From Lacihabitans sp. CS3-21 (GTDB lineage Bacteria; Bacteroidota; Bacteroidia; Cytophagales; Spirosomataceae), in contig NZ_RJUD01000021.1 in the NCBI RefSeq assembly GCF_024343675.1, positions 1-61,700 of the forward strand: 61,700 nt of DNA, in the 5' to 3' direction. A program made the position numbers and the translations under genes. Below, one piece after another: positions 1-8,250 of this stretch. Numbering within the stretch: the stretch's first letter is position 1; each line of letters starts with the position of its first letter. The notes beneath the pieces were generated by a model. That model made no database searches, was not told the origin of the DNA, and saw nothing but the letters and a program-made list of their open reading frames with translations.

Positions 1-2
1 TT

Positions 3-1697
3 TTTGTACAAGCCACCGATGCAGTTTATAACCATGCGGAGGTGATTTCGGAGACATATAATAACTTTAGCGATTTGCTCAATGGAGTGAAAGACAACGC
101 AAAAAAAATGCTTAATAAACTCAGCAATGGTTTGATTTTGAGCAATTCTGAGAAAAAAAAGTTTGAGACATTAAACAAAAATGCCAAAACTAAACTGGAA
201 ATCGCATTAAAGTCTTTCGATTTGCACTATCCAAATACCAAAGATGGATTTCAGTTGAGAAGAAGGCAACAAATTCTTAAAGCCATCTCAATTATTGGGA
301 ATACCACAGAATGTATGAAATCAAATAAGAATCAAGCGGAGCCAATGAAAAAAGGCCCAATTTGGTCTTCTATGCCTCTTGCTGATCCATGTTCAGATTC
401 ACTTTCAGAACTTGCAGAATTTGATTTTCAATTACTTCAAGACAATGTGGCCTTAACGGAAGAGGAAGGTAAATTTGCAAAAGAAATTTTGGATGTGACA
501 AAATTTACGCTAGACGTCAAAAACAAGTCTAAAGATAATAAACCTGAATCCCTTAATTTGAAACCCAATTTTGATTTACATTTAGCAAAAATGCAAGCCA
601 TAGCCGATAGATTCACAGCTCCAAAACCCGAAGTAGATTCAAAGCGTTATCAAGTAGATAATGTAAGCTTAAAATTAAATGGAAAAACCACACAACTCAA
701 GCATTTTATTTTAGGATATGAAGGTGATTTTACCATAAATCTTAATGAGTTTTCAGAAGAAAACATCAAAGACAATACTAAAGATAAACTACTTTTTGTA
801 GGTGCCCAGGCCAGCAAAAAAGAGCTTTTGGCAGTCCATGGAACAATAAAGGATGTAAAGACCGTTTACGATTATCTTAGTCCAAAAAAAGGAAAACTTA
901 CTGGAAAGCAGTTGTATGATATCTTTGTTGATAAAAATGGAAAACATATTACTCCATTATCCCGCTGCATTGAAGTAGCAAAGTTAATAGTCAAATATGC
1001 TGATGAATACGGATTAACTTCAAATGAGCGGTTGGCACATTTTATTGGGCAAATCGGTGCTGAGAGTAATTTGTCATCGTTAAAAGAAGGTGCTTTATAT
1101 AGTACCAAAGAAAGGATAGTGAAAGTATTTGGTAAAGTAGAAAATATTGAAGGGAATATTAAATATTGTGCTTTGTACAAAGGATATGAAACTGATATTG
1201 ATAAATGTGGTAATGCCAATGAGCCATCTCCTTGTGATCCAGCCATTAAAATATACAATTCAAAATTAGAAGTTAAAGAAAAATACCTTAATTCAAGAAA
1301 TTTATTCGATTATGTTTATTCTTGTAGAAATGGAAATGGGCCGCCCAAAACAGGCGATGGTTACAGGTTTAGAGGCCGAGCATTTATGCATTTAACTGGA
1401 AAAGCTAAATATGAAACTTTAGAGTCTAATTGGAATAAAACGTTTCCAGATAATAAAAAAGACTTTACTTGCGACTCTGATGAATGTGAATCCACCAGAG
1501 AATTACTAGTTACAGATTTAGACTTTGCAATGAAATCTTCCTTGGCATTTTGGAGTAGCGTAAGTGCAAATGAGGAAGCTAATAAAGTGACAGATAGCAG
1601 TATTAAGAAAGTTTCGAAAGCGATAAACGGTGGTTATAATGGAATTGATGTAAGAATCACATTAACTAATAATGCTTATAATATTTTAAAAAAATGA
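3..1697 (+). CDS. Toxin-like protein with C-terminal GH19 (chitinase/lysozyme) domain, 5' end outside window
   Basis: The reading frame is open to the left edge, so the true start lies upstream; the GTG at 42 is probably internal because the preceding codons match a related fragment at 7592-7650. About 280 residues of unrecognised sequence lead into a GH19-type domain. Numbering from the GTG, it shows QIGAESN with the probable catalytic Glu near 341, GDGYRFRGRAFMHLTGKAKY near 438-457 and AINGGYNG near 527. GH19 enzymes cut chitin or peptidoglycan glycan strands. The next gene overlaps the stop by 4 bases (ATGA) and encodes an exported protein, as expected for an immunity partner of a wall-cutting effector. 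The toxin role is inferred from this layout and from nearby partial copies; the delivery system is unknown. A plain autolysin or phage-type lysin is the alternative. Confidence 0.8.
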   Translation, partial: FVQATDAVYNHAEVISETYNNFSDLLNGVKDNAKKMLNKLSNGLILSNSEKKKFETLNKNAKTKLEIALKSFDLHYPNTKDGFQLRRRQQILKAISIIGNTTECMKSNKNQAEPMKKGPIWSSMPLADPCSDSLSELAEFDFQLLQDNVALTEEEGKFAKEILDVTKFTLDVKNKSKDNKPESLNLKPNFDLHLAKMQAIADRFTAPKPEVDSKRYQVDNVSLKLNGKTTQLKHFILGYEGDFTINLNEFSEENIKDNTKDKLLFVGAQASKKELLAVHGTIKDVKTVYDYLSPKKGKLTGKQLYDIFVDKNGKHITPLSRCIEVAKLIVKYADEYGLTSNERLAHFIGQIGAESNLSSLKEGALYSTKERIVKVFGKVENIEGNIKYCALYKGYETDIDKCGNANEPSPCDPAIKIYNSKLEVKEKYLNSRNLFDYVYSCRNGNGPPKTGDGYRFRGRAFMHLTGKAKYETLESNWNKTFPDNKKDFTCDSDECESTRELLVTDLDFAMKSSLAFWSSVSANEEANKVTDSSIKKVSKAINGGYNGIDVRITLTNNAYNILKK

Positions 1698-2440
1698 AAA
1701 ATATATATTTTTTAACAACCCTATTAATTTTATTTTCATATAATATTTTTTCGCAAAATAGTTATATTAAATATGAGGGAATATGGGAATTTTTGCCATC
1801 AAATGGTAAGGAAACAACATTTAAAGTATTTAGTTTATTTAAGAAAAATAAACAATTAGAAATTACATTTTGGAAAAAGAATAATTCTATTGATATTGAA
1901 GGAAGCCCATACACCTATTTTGGATTTTGGGATGTTCTGATAAATGAGCCTCAACCCAAGTATATTTTAGATATAAAACCCAATGGGAAGTATATTTTTT
2001 TTTATGATAAATTAATCAAAAATGATAATTCAAAAAATAAGATTGGATATGATAGTTTGGGTTATTTGTTTCAACCCACTCGTAAATGCGAATGGAATAT
2101 TCATGAAAAATTACCTAATCATCAAAAAACTCTTGAATTATACTTCAATATGGAACCAGATGTTTATAAAAAGGTAGATGAAATTCCAGACTATGTATTA
2201 ATTTCTCTTAAAAAGAATAAAGACCATTGGCAAACATATTTAGAATTTTTGGGAGAAAAAGAAGGAAGCATTCATGTTCAAAAATCCTTTATTTATTCCC
2301 AACCAAATAAGCAGACAAAAATGTACTTATTAAAGGATGATGAAGTCGAAATAATTGAAGAAAAAGAAGATTGGCTACATATACGTTATTACGGCAAAAA
2401 AGTAGTCGAAGGCTGGATAAAAAAGAGTGATGTAAAATAA
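1694..2440 (+). CDS. Exported SH3-domain protein, candidate immunity protein for the GH19 toxin
   Basis: A 248-residue protein with a clear N-terminal signal peptide (hydrophobic stretch at residues 4-20 ending in FSQ), so it should act in the periplasm or on the cell surface. The middle part, about residues 21-195, is not recognised. The last 50 residues look like a bacterial SH3 domain (DDEVEIIEEKEDWLHIRYYG, then GWIKKSDVK). Such domains often bind peptidoglycan. The start overlaps the toxin stop (ATGA), which points to coupled translation. A second protein at 6640-7473 has almost the same C-terminus after a different middle part. Immunity is inferred from position, export and this modular pattern. 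Confidence 0.65.
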   Translation: MKNIYFLTTLLILFSYNIFSQNSYIKYEGIWEFLPSNGKETTFKVFSLFKKNKQLEITFWKKNNSIDIEGSPYTYFGFWDVLINEPQPKYILDIKPNGKYIFFYDKLIKNDNSKNKIGYDSLGYLFQPTRKCEWNIHEKLPNHQKTLELYFNMEPDVYKKVDEIPDYVLISLKKNKDHWQTYLEFLGEKEGSIHVQKSFIYSQPNKQTKMYLLKDDEVEIIEEKEDWLHIRYYGKKVVEGWIKKSDVK

Positions 2441-2519
2441 AAGAAATTTTAAATCAAGAATACATTGACAGCCTTTGGGCTGTTTTTTATTTGAAAATCT
2501 ACACTTTCTATTGATTACC
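2362..2519 (+). repeat. Cassette-boundary repeat, copy 1
   Basis: The last codons of the SH3 gene, its stop, a hairpin terminator and about 30 bases beyond are closely similar to 7395-7552. The shared part includes ACGGCAAAAAA, the terminator and GAAAATCTACAC. Homology running through stop codon and terminator suggests a recombination boundary rather than protein-level conservation alone. Confidence 0.7.
2468..2489 (+). terminator. Rho-independent terminator after SH3 gene
   Basis: Stem ACAGCC / GGCTGT with loop TTTG, followed by six T. It ends the toxin/immunity unit 28 bases after the stop. Confidence 0.8.
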
Positions 2520-2523
2520 TACC

Positions 2524-2773
2524 CAATTCTGAGAAAAAAAAGTTTGAGACATTAAACAAAAATGCCAAATCTAAACTGGAAATCGCATTGAAATCTTTCG
2601 ATTTGCACTATCCAAATACCAAAGATGGATTTCAGTTGAGAAGAAGGCAACAAATTCTTAAAGCCATCTCAATTATTGGAAACACCACAGAATGTATGAA
2701 ATCTAATAACACACAAGCGGAGCCAATGAAAAAAGGCCCCTTTTGGTCTTCTATGCTTCTTGCAGATCCATGT
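2524..2773 (+). pseudogene. Partial copy of the toxin constant region
   Basis: About 250 bases match 143-392 inside the toxin gene with only scattered substitutions, encoding for example FDLHYPNTKDGFQLRRRQQ. The fragment has no start region of its own. Its 5' end joins directly to the sequence after the preceding terminator, and its 3' end runs into the left end of an IS1-like relic, giving an open frame that stops at 2813-2815. This is what is left of a second toxin gene or of a silent cassette. Confidence 0.75.
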
Positions 2774-3735
2774 ACTATGTCAATAATGTTGATACCCCAT
2801 TTCGAATCCAAATAGCCACTTTTACAATCAAAAATATGATTTTCAGGTAATATTGCATCTTAACAAGATACAATTCATCTCCTCCAATCAACCAAAATTG
2901 CTTCTTTAGCATGATCATGTTCCAAAAAAATTACTGAAAATATAAAACATTGTGAATGTGACACTTGTATGATAATTTATGGTAAAGATCTCAAAAAAAA
3001 CAATGCTATTTTTGTAAAAAATGTAAAACCACAAAAGTTGAATTCTATACTTAAAAAAGCTTATTAACAAGAGATTAACCAAAATATTGTTTTGCTTATA
3101 GAGGAGGGTGTAGGTATTTTAAGCTCAGCAAGACAACTGAATATATCACCCACAACTTTGCTGAAAAGAATCAAAGAAATTACCTCAAAATCACTCAACA
3201 ACCTATTTCAAAGGATAAAACATAAAAATTAAAGAAATAAGGACTTATTTAATAAGGAAAGAGAAACTTAATTGGATTGTTTATGCCTTAGATAAGGAAA
3301 GAAGGAAAAAAATGAGTTTCAATATATTAGCCAGAACCCAAAAAACACTTAGAAACTAATAGAAATCGTTACTCTTTCAATCCCAAAAAAAGATATATTC
3401 TGACAAGTTGGTCAATTATAAATACCTAATAAATAAAGATATACACAAAACAAAAAACAGAGCGACTAATTTTATAAAACGCATGAATCTCACGCTTAAA
3501 ACACATTTGAAAAGGCTTAATCGTTGTTGAATTTCTTCTACTAGAAGAATGATTTTGCTTTGGGTTGTTATAAGAATTTACTTTTAAGAATGAAACTAAA
3601 AATTCTAATTGCATTATTTTGATGACTTTTCTTGGGGTTACCAAATCTAATAGGTTCACTAGTATTTGGGCTCCATTCCATCACAAAACAATCAATTTCT
3701 AATCAATTGTTGTGACCTTCTAAGTTATAGGAAGT
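2774..3735 (+). mobile_element. Degenerate IS1-family insertion sequence, copy 1
   Basis: Translation with frameshifts gives an InsA-like zinc ribbon (QCYFCKKCK, about 3000-3030), an InsA-like helix-turn-helix (SSARQLNISPTTLLKRIKE, about 3120-3180) and an InsB-like part (KLNWIVYALDKE near 3270; MNLTLKTHLKRLNRC near 3484-3528). Internal stops and frameshifts make it dead. Its left and right edges resemble each other in inverted orientation. It lies at the point where the toxin fragment breaks off. The family call rests on remembered IS1 InsA/InsB motifs. Confidence 0.65.
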
Positions 3736-3790
3736 CTATATTAAGAATTTAATTTTAAATATTATTTATAAATCACCTCTTTTTTTAAAA

Positions 3791-4564
3791 ATGAACAAAA
3801 CTATATTTATCTCCCTCATTTTATTTAGTGCCTTCAATGTGCAGTTATTTGGACAAATAACCAGGCAAGATGTTAATAAAGCCTATGATTCATTTAATAA
3901 AACTACTGACAACGTTTTAAATAATATCGATTTTTTAGAGAGCGACACTACGAAACTCAGCTATTTTAAATTGAAAGATGGATCAATGAAAATAGGCTAT
4001 TTTACTAGCTGGAATGCTCCCTCAACTATTGCTTTTATGAATGGGAAAATTACATCTTTTATCTTTAAGGATCCGAAAACCAATTATAAAGAAGAAATTC
4101 CATTCAATAATATATATGAAATATATTTTGTGCCTAGAAATGGAGTTTGTGATAATTTAGTTAATCCATATAAATTAATAAATGATAATAATACATGTTT
4201 TGTTTATTTAAAATCATATGATAAAAGTGGTAAACTAAACGAATCAGCTATTTTGCTTGTATTGAAAAAAGAATTAAATAATAATTCCAGTTTTAATAAT
4301 GTAAAAAGTAATTCTAATATTAATAAAAAAGTAAAAATACTCGAGAGTTTCTCTCAAAATACTAGCATAATAAGCGGATTGCCTACATTATATTTTATAG
4401 AAAAAGACGGAAAGCTGTATACTGGCAAAACAGCAAAGTTTTATGAAAGAGTACCAGAAATATATTTAGATTGCCCAAAAATTCTGAATCTTAAAAAGTG
4501 GGAAAAAAATTCAATTTCATACACTGCTAAATTATATGAAAATGATGATTGCTTGGTTGAATAG
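3791..4564 (+). CDS. Exported protein of unknown function in toxin/immunity locus
   Basis: A 257-residue protein with a signal peptide (hydrophobic residues 4-17, ending LFGQ). I do not recognise a domain. It has a beta-rich look in the first half (YFKLKDGSMKIGYFTSW) and a polar middle region rich in Asn and Ser near residue 160. It stands alone between two IS1-like relics, in the position where the other secreted partner proteins of this locus sit. It may be an orphan immunity protein whose toxin has been lost, but this is only a positional inference. Confidence 0.55.
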   Translation: MNKTIFISLILFSAFNVQLFGQITRQDVNKAYDSFNKTTDNVLNNIDFLESDTTKLSYFKLKDGSMKIGYFTSWNAPSTIAFMNGKITSFIFKDPKTNYKEEIPFNNIYEIYFVPRNGVCDNLVNPYKLINDNNTCFVYLKSYDKSGKLNESAILLVLKKELNNNSSFNNVKSNSNINKKVKILESFSQNTSIISGLPTLYFIEKDGKLYTGKTAKFYERVPEIYLDCPKILNLKKWEKNSISYTAKLYENDDCLVE

Positions 4565-4670
4565 ATATTTCTAATATTTAAAGTTCTTTAGGTTTTATTA
4601 GGATAATAATTTGTTTTTCCATTAATAAAATTAGAAAATGTTTTATTACTATGGTTAAAATTTATAAATC

Positions 4671-4921
4671 AGAGCGGTAATTTGTCCATCAAGTTAGTGG
4701 GCCCATTTCAAGCTCAAATAGCCCCTTTTTCAGTAACAAATGTGATTTTCATGGAGATATTGCTTCTTAACAAGGTAATACCGAAATATATCAGATTTTC
4801 TAGTGGACTCTTTCCAGACCCAAATACCGTCATTTTTAGTAAATATTAGGTCTTAATAAAGAAACAAACTAGCTATATCCATCGAAATTGTGACCACTTA
4901 CATTTGCAGTCTTACCGCTCT
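4671..4921. mobile_element. MITE-like remnant of the IS1-family element, copy 2
   Basis: About 250 bases bounded by perfect 10-base inverted ends (AGAGCGGTAA at 4671 and TTACCGCTCT at 4912), with weaker inverted similarity continuing about 40 bases inward. The left part resembles the left ends of the relics at 2774 and about 5930 (CCCATTTC then CAAATAG). It has no coding content. It looks like an internally deleted copy of the same element. No flanking target duplication was found. Confidence 0.5.
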
Positions 4922-4937
4922 AACTTTTCTGTTTCGT

Positions 4938-5923
4938 ATGAATAAAATTGCTATATTTTTTATGTTTTTTTTCCATGTTCATGTTTAGGCCAAAATAATC
5001 AAATAGAAAAATTTAATTCTAGAGAATTATTGGAAAAGTTTTCAGGAGGAAAACTGTTAGAACCATGTCAATATCCTGAAAAAGTAAAAATTTTATTAAA
5101 AAATAAGCCAGTAGGAACAAAGACTCCATATTTTATTTTAGATGAGAGTAAAACTAATTCCAAATTAAAGGTAAGGTTTTCTGTATATTTTGAAGTTGGT
5201 GAAAATGATTGTTTAATTCATTATTTAAAAATTTTTACAAACAAAAAAGAAATTTTGGATTCCCTAGTTGTTGATTATTTGGGAGATAGTTTCGGAAGAA
5301 TTAACATTGAATCAGAAATTGAAGTTTTAAACGATAACATATCTATCGTACAAAAGGAATCTGAAATATTATACGATTATGATAAAAAACTTGAATTAAT
5401 TAGGAAAAAAAACTTAGTTTTTATTCTGAATAAGTATGGAAAAATAGAATTAGAAAATAAGAGTATAACACCTATAAGCAAAAGCGGAAAATTGTTTTTT
5501 ACAAATGAATATTTTTTAGATTATTATCAAAACTTAAAAATTCTAAGTCAAAACGATTATGAATTAAATAGTGAAAAATATGCAATAATAATTTCTAAGA
5601 ATAAAGTTACAGGGGAAAAAAGTTATTTCTTATTAAATAGTTTTAATAGTCCGTTTTATACTAATTTGTTTTTATTGGGAAATACCTATAAAACAGAAAA
5701 CTTAATTAAATCAATAGAAATAAAAAGTTTGAATAGTAATCAAGAAATTCTAGAAATAACCTTAGAAAATTCAATGACTTTAGGTTTGATTTTAGAGAAA
5801 AACAATAAAGGAAATATTACTTTTAATAAATATTATTTAAATAGAGAATATAAAATTATCCATAATTTGAGTAAGTCAAAATCATTAAAAAATACAATAA
5901 TGTTTTTAAGGACATTTAATTAA
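4938..5923 (+). pseudogene. Exported protein with signal peptide out of frame (T8 tract)
   Basis: The long frame (first ATG 5030) continues upstream to a good signal peptide that starts at 4938 (MNKIAIFFMFF) but is out of frame by one base. The break lies in or near a run of eight T at 4965-4972; nine T would join MNKIAIFFMFFFPCSCLGQ to the mature part. The mature protein, about 310 residues, is not recognised; it is Lys- and Asn-rich with alternating hydrophobic residues. It sits in the orphan-partner region of the toxin locus. It may be a dead gene, a phase-variable gene or a sequencing error in a homopolymer. Confidence 0.6.
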
Positions 5924-5929
5924 ATGTTT

Positions 5930-6330
5930 TGCGTGAGTTAAAATGATAATGGCATCCCGATTATTCATTAAATAGTCAATTTTTAGACAAAAAAAAGTGA
6001 TTTTTAAGGTCATTATACGTCATAAGAATATAATATCAAAATCCCTAAATCAATCAAAATTCCTTGGTTTACATGCTCTTTTTTTAGTCATGCTGGCGAA
6101 AATATAAAACATTCTGAATCTGGTAATTCCAAGTTATTTTTTAGAAAAAAATCTAAGACAAAAAGCACCTTTAATTTGAAGAAAATTAAAAAAAACAGTA
6201 GAATCCTATACTTATTTAGCTCTTAAAAAGAGATTATCCAAAAAGTATCTTTTCATTTTAATAAGGAATAAATCTTTTATAAAAAAAGGGTTTTACTTAA
6301 ACAATTATTTCAATTTGAAATCCTGATTAT
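5930..6330 (+). mobile_element. Degenerate IS1-family relic, copy 3
   Basis: The left end aligns with the other two relics (GGCATCCCGATTATTCATTAAATAG). Near 6190-6270 a frame reads KTVESYTYLALKKRLSKK, matching the InsA-like stretch of copy 1 (KTTKVEFYTYKKAY). It is more decayed than copy 1, and the right end is not clear. Confidence 0.45.
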
Positions 6331-6363
6331 CTCTCTTCGGAATGTTAAGTCGAAACATTTTGA

Positions 6364-6582
6364 AAGCAGATAAATATTAAATTTATTTCTGCACACGAAG
6401 ACTGGGTAAACAAGGGTGCAATTGATTTAGGAAAAAACTCTAATGATTTTGGAGGAAAATATTCTAAAGAAGTTCAGCCTATAATTGATTTAGCAAAAAA
6501 TGAAGAAGGAGTAAACTCCAGTCAAGTATTTCCTCCAAGAGACGGTAAAAACGCATTGCACATAGAATTTAAACTAAATTAA
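6364..6582 (+). pseudogene. Orphan C-terminal toxin fragment
   Basis: An open frame of 72 codons without a start codon, ending in a proper stop at 6580. It encodes ISAHEDWVNKGAIDLGKNSN and ends FPPRDGKNALHIEFKLN. Codon use and composition look like protein. I do not recognise the fold. It precedes an exported SH3-tailed gene by 57 bases, just as the GH19 tip precedes its partner, so it may be the remaining tip of another toxin whose body was removed by the neighbouring IS1-like relic. Confidence 0.5.
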
Positions 6583-6639
6583 AAATATGAACTATGAAAA
6601 AATTAATTATGCCAACTTTTATTAAAAAAAATAAATACG

Positions 6640-7473
6640 ATGAGAAACTTAAAAAGTAAGGTTACGATTTTATTTTTATTATTGTTAAACTTTAATTCTT
6701 TTTCTCAAAAAAAAGAAACTTTACAATATTATAATAAATCTTTGAGATTTGAGATTAGTATGGAAATCCCAATTATAGAAAATATCTTCGTTAAGAACTT
6801 ACTAAAAAAAAGATTTGAATCAGAAAGAAAAGAATTAGAAAATTATCAGAAAGAGCGTGATAAAAGTTACTTTTCTAAAAGGGCTGTAAATATGACTTAC
6901 GTAACTTTATACTCTATTGATACAATTTTTTACAATACCAATGAAATAATAATAGTTTACGATGTCAAAATAGAAAATGCAACACCTGGAGTCGAAGATT
7001 ATTTCTTTGACATATTTCACATTAATCTTAATAATGAAGATTCTGAAATAATCAGCACAAAAAAATATTTTAATAAAGACAAGAAAACAATTATTCAATT
7101 GATTGAAAAGAAGTTACCTAAATGCAAATTAATGGTAGATGCAGATTTAGACTCATATATTGTTGAAGTTAAAAAAAATGAATTTCATATTTTGATTTGG
7201 AAAGGATTATTAGAAACCGAAAATGAAAATTGTATTAATAAAAAAAAATGGGTTCAAGTAGGAACAAATGACCAAATATATAAGCTCCTATTTTCCACCA
7301 AAAAAATAGAGAGAAAGAGTTATATATATTTAAAGCCAAATAATATTTCTAATATGTACCTCATAAAAGGCGATGAGGTAGAGATCATTAAAGAAAAAGA
7401 AAATTGGCTACATATCCGCTATTACGGCAAAAAAACCATCGAAGGCTGGATAAAAAAGAGCGATGTAGAATAA
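6640..7473 (+). CDS. Exported SH3-domain protein, second candidate immunity protein
   Basis: A 277-residue protein with a signal peptide (residues 8-22, ending FSQ). Residues 24-220 include GVEDYFFDIFHINL and a DUF3298-like look in hydrophobic pattern, but I cannot name a family. The last 50 residues form an SH3-like domain (GDEVEIIKEKENWLHIRYYG, then GWIKKSDVE) nearly identical to that of the gene at 1694. The middle parts of the two proteins are unrelated by eye. A variable centre with a fixed SH3 tail fits a family of matched immunity proteins anchored to the wall. It follows the orphan toxin tip at 6364. Confidence 0.6.
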   Translation: MRNLKSKVTILFLLLLNFNSFSQKKETLQYYNKSLRFEISMEIPIIENIFVKNLLKKRFESERKELENYQKERDKSYFSKRAVNMTYVTLYSIDTIFYNTNEIIIVYDVKIENATPGVEDYFFDIFHINLNNEDSEIISTKKYFNKDKKTIIQLIEKKLPKCKLMVDADLDSYIVEVKKNEFHILIWKGLLETENENCINKKKWVQVGTNDQIYKLLFSTKKIERKSYIYLKPNNISNMYLIKGDEVEIIKEKENWLHIRYYGKKTIEGWIKKSDVE

Positions 7474-7552
7474 AAGAAAATTAAATGAAAAATAGAAAGA
7501 CAGCCTTCGGGCTGTTTTTTTATTTGAAAATCTACACATTCTATTCATTGTC
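7395..7552 (+). repeat. Cassette-boundary repeat, copy 2
   Basis: Matches 2362-2519 through the end of the SH3 domain, stop codon, terminator and the following GAAAATCTACAC. Beyond it the sequence enters a further fragment of toxin constant region. Confidence 0.7.
7500..7521 (+). terminator. Rho-independent terminator after second SH3 gene
   Basis: Stem ACAGCC / GGCTGT with a TTCG tetraloop and a run of T. It is the counterpart of the terminator at 2468. Confidence 0.85.
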
Positions 7553-7735
7553 CAACAAAGAGCCAAGTTGGCCATTGCCTTTCGCATTTTTGTACAAGCC
7601 ACCGATGCGGTTTATGACCATGCGGAGGTGATAGTGGAGACCTATAATAGTATAGCTGATTTATATAAGGGCATTGCAAAAATGACCCAGAATATAATAG
7701 ATAAATTAAATAAGGATCAAAAAATAAGGTGTTAA
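7535..7735 (+). pseudogene. Fragment of a toxin constant region (N-terminal side)
   Basis: Without a start codon, the frame reads QQRAKLAIAFRIFVQATDAV, then YDHAEVIVETYN, and ends at TAA 7733. The part from FVQATDAV onward matches the left edge of the window (codons from position 3). It therefore also shows some of the sequence that should precede the window in the intact toxin gene. The following 110 bases up to the terminator at 7849 hold short open patches but no gene I can support. Confidence 0.65.
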
Positions 7736-7848
7736 AATCTTTGGAGTTTATGGAATAAGTTTTCCTAATTCGGCATATTATGGTATACTGGGATAGACCC
7801 TATGATAGGTCTGAGGAGGTTAATCATGGCAATAGGATGCATAAAATA

Positions 7849-7872
7849 ACCAAGGCAAAAATTCACCTTGGT
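7849..7872. terminator. Hairpin terminator, mainly for the leftward LytTR gene
   Basis: Stem ACCAAGG / CCTTGGT with a 10-base loop, flanked by A/T runs on both sides. It lies 40 bases after the stop of the LytTR gene and could work in both directions. Confidence 0.6.
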
Positions 7873-7912
7873 ATTTATTTAAATTTCCATTACGAAATAT
7901 TTCCCATATTAA

Positions 7913-8245
7913 TTATTGAACACCATTGAGTTGCCTAAACGATGCTTTAAATTCGTCTCTTCTTCTTCGAGAAACTTTAAGTTGAAGCTTGTTTTTAAGT
8001 TTGAGGCTTTGAAAATTTTCGTCCGTTTTCACCACAAAATTCATGTTAATTACCACGGATCTGTTTACCCTAAAAAATCCAAACTTTTCGAATTCTTTAT
8101 AGAATTCTTTCAATGTTTTGGCCAGCATTATTTTTCTCCCACAGTTCAGGTGAATTTCAGTGTAGTTGATATTGGCCTTCAACAACAAAACTTCATTTGG
8201 ATACACACTCTGCTTTCTATCAATTTTCAAGGGCATTGTTTTCAT
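7913..8245 (-). CDS. Stand-alone LytTR-type DNA-binding regulator
   Basis: About 110 residues made up almost entirely of a LytTR domain, with NINYTEIHL, LKEFYKEF and FFRVNRSVVINMNFV, the last typical of the RxH/N-S-x-x-xN part of the fold. There is no receiver domain. The ATG at 8245 (MKTMPLKI) is preferred; an upstream TTG at 8254 would overlap the preceding surface-protein stop by 4 bases. The gene directly follows the surface-protein gene on the same strand, so both are likely on one transcript. It may control the surface protein or act with the kinase/regulator pair encoded divergently at 9640-12369. Confidence 0.8.
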   Translation of the reverse strand: MKTMPLKIDRKQSVYPNEVLLLKANINYTEIHLNCGRKIMLAKTLKEFYKEFEKFGFFRVNRSVVINMNFVVKTDENFQSLKLKNKLQLKVSRRRRDEFKASFRQLNGVQ

Positions 8246-8250
8246 CGCTA

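Noticed and set aside
872-1258. 128-codon minus-strand frame opposite the toxin gene
   Set aside because: It lies wholly within the GH19 protein gene, and its composition (Leu, Ser and Phe rich) is that of an antisense shadow.
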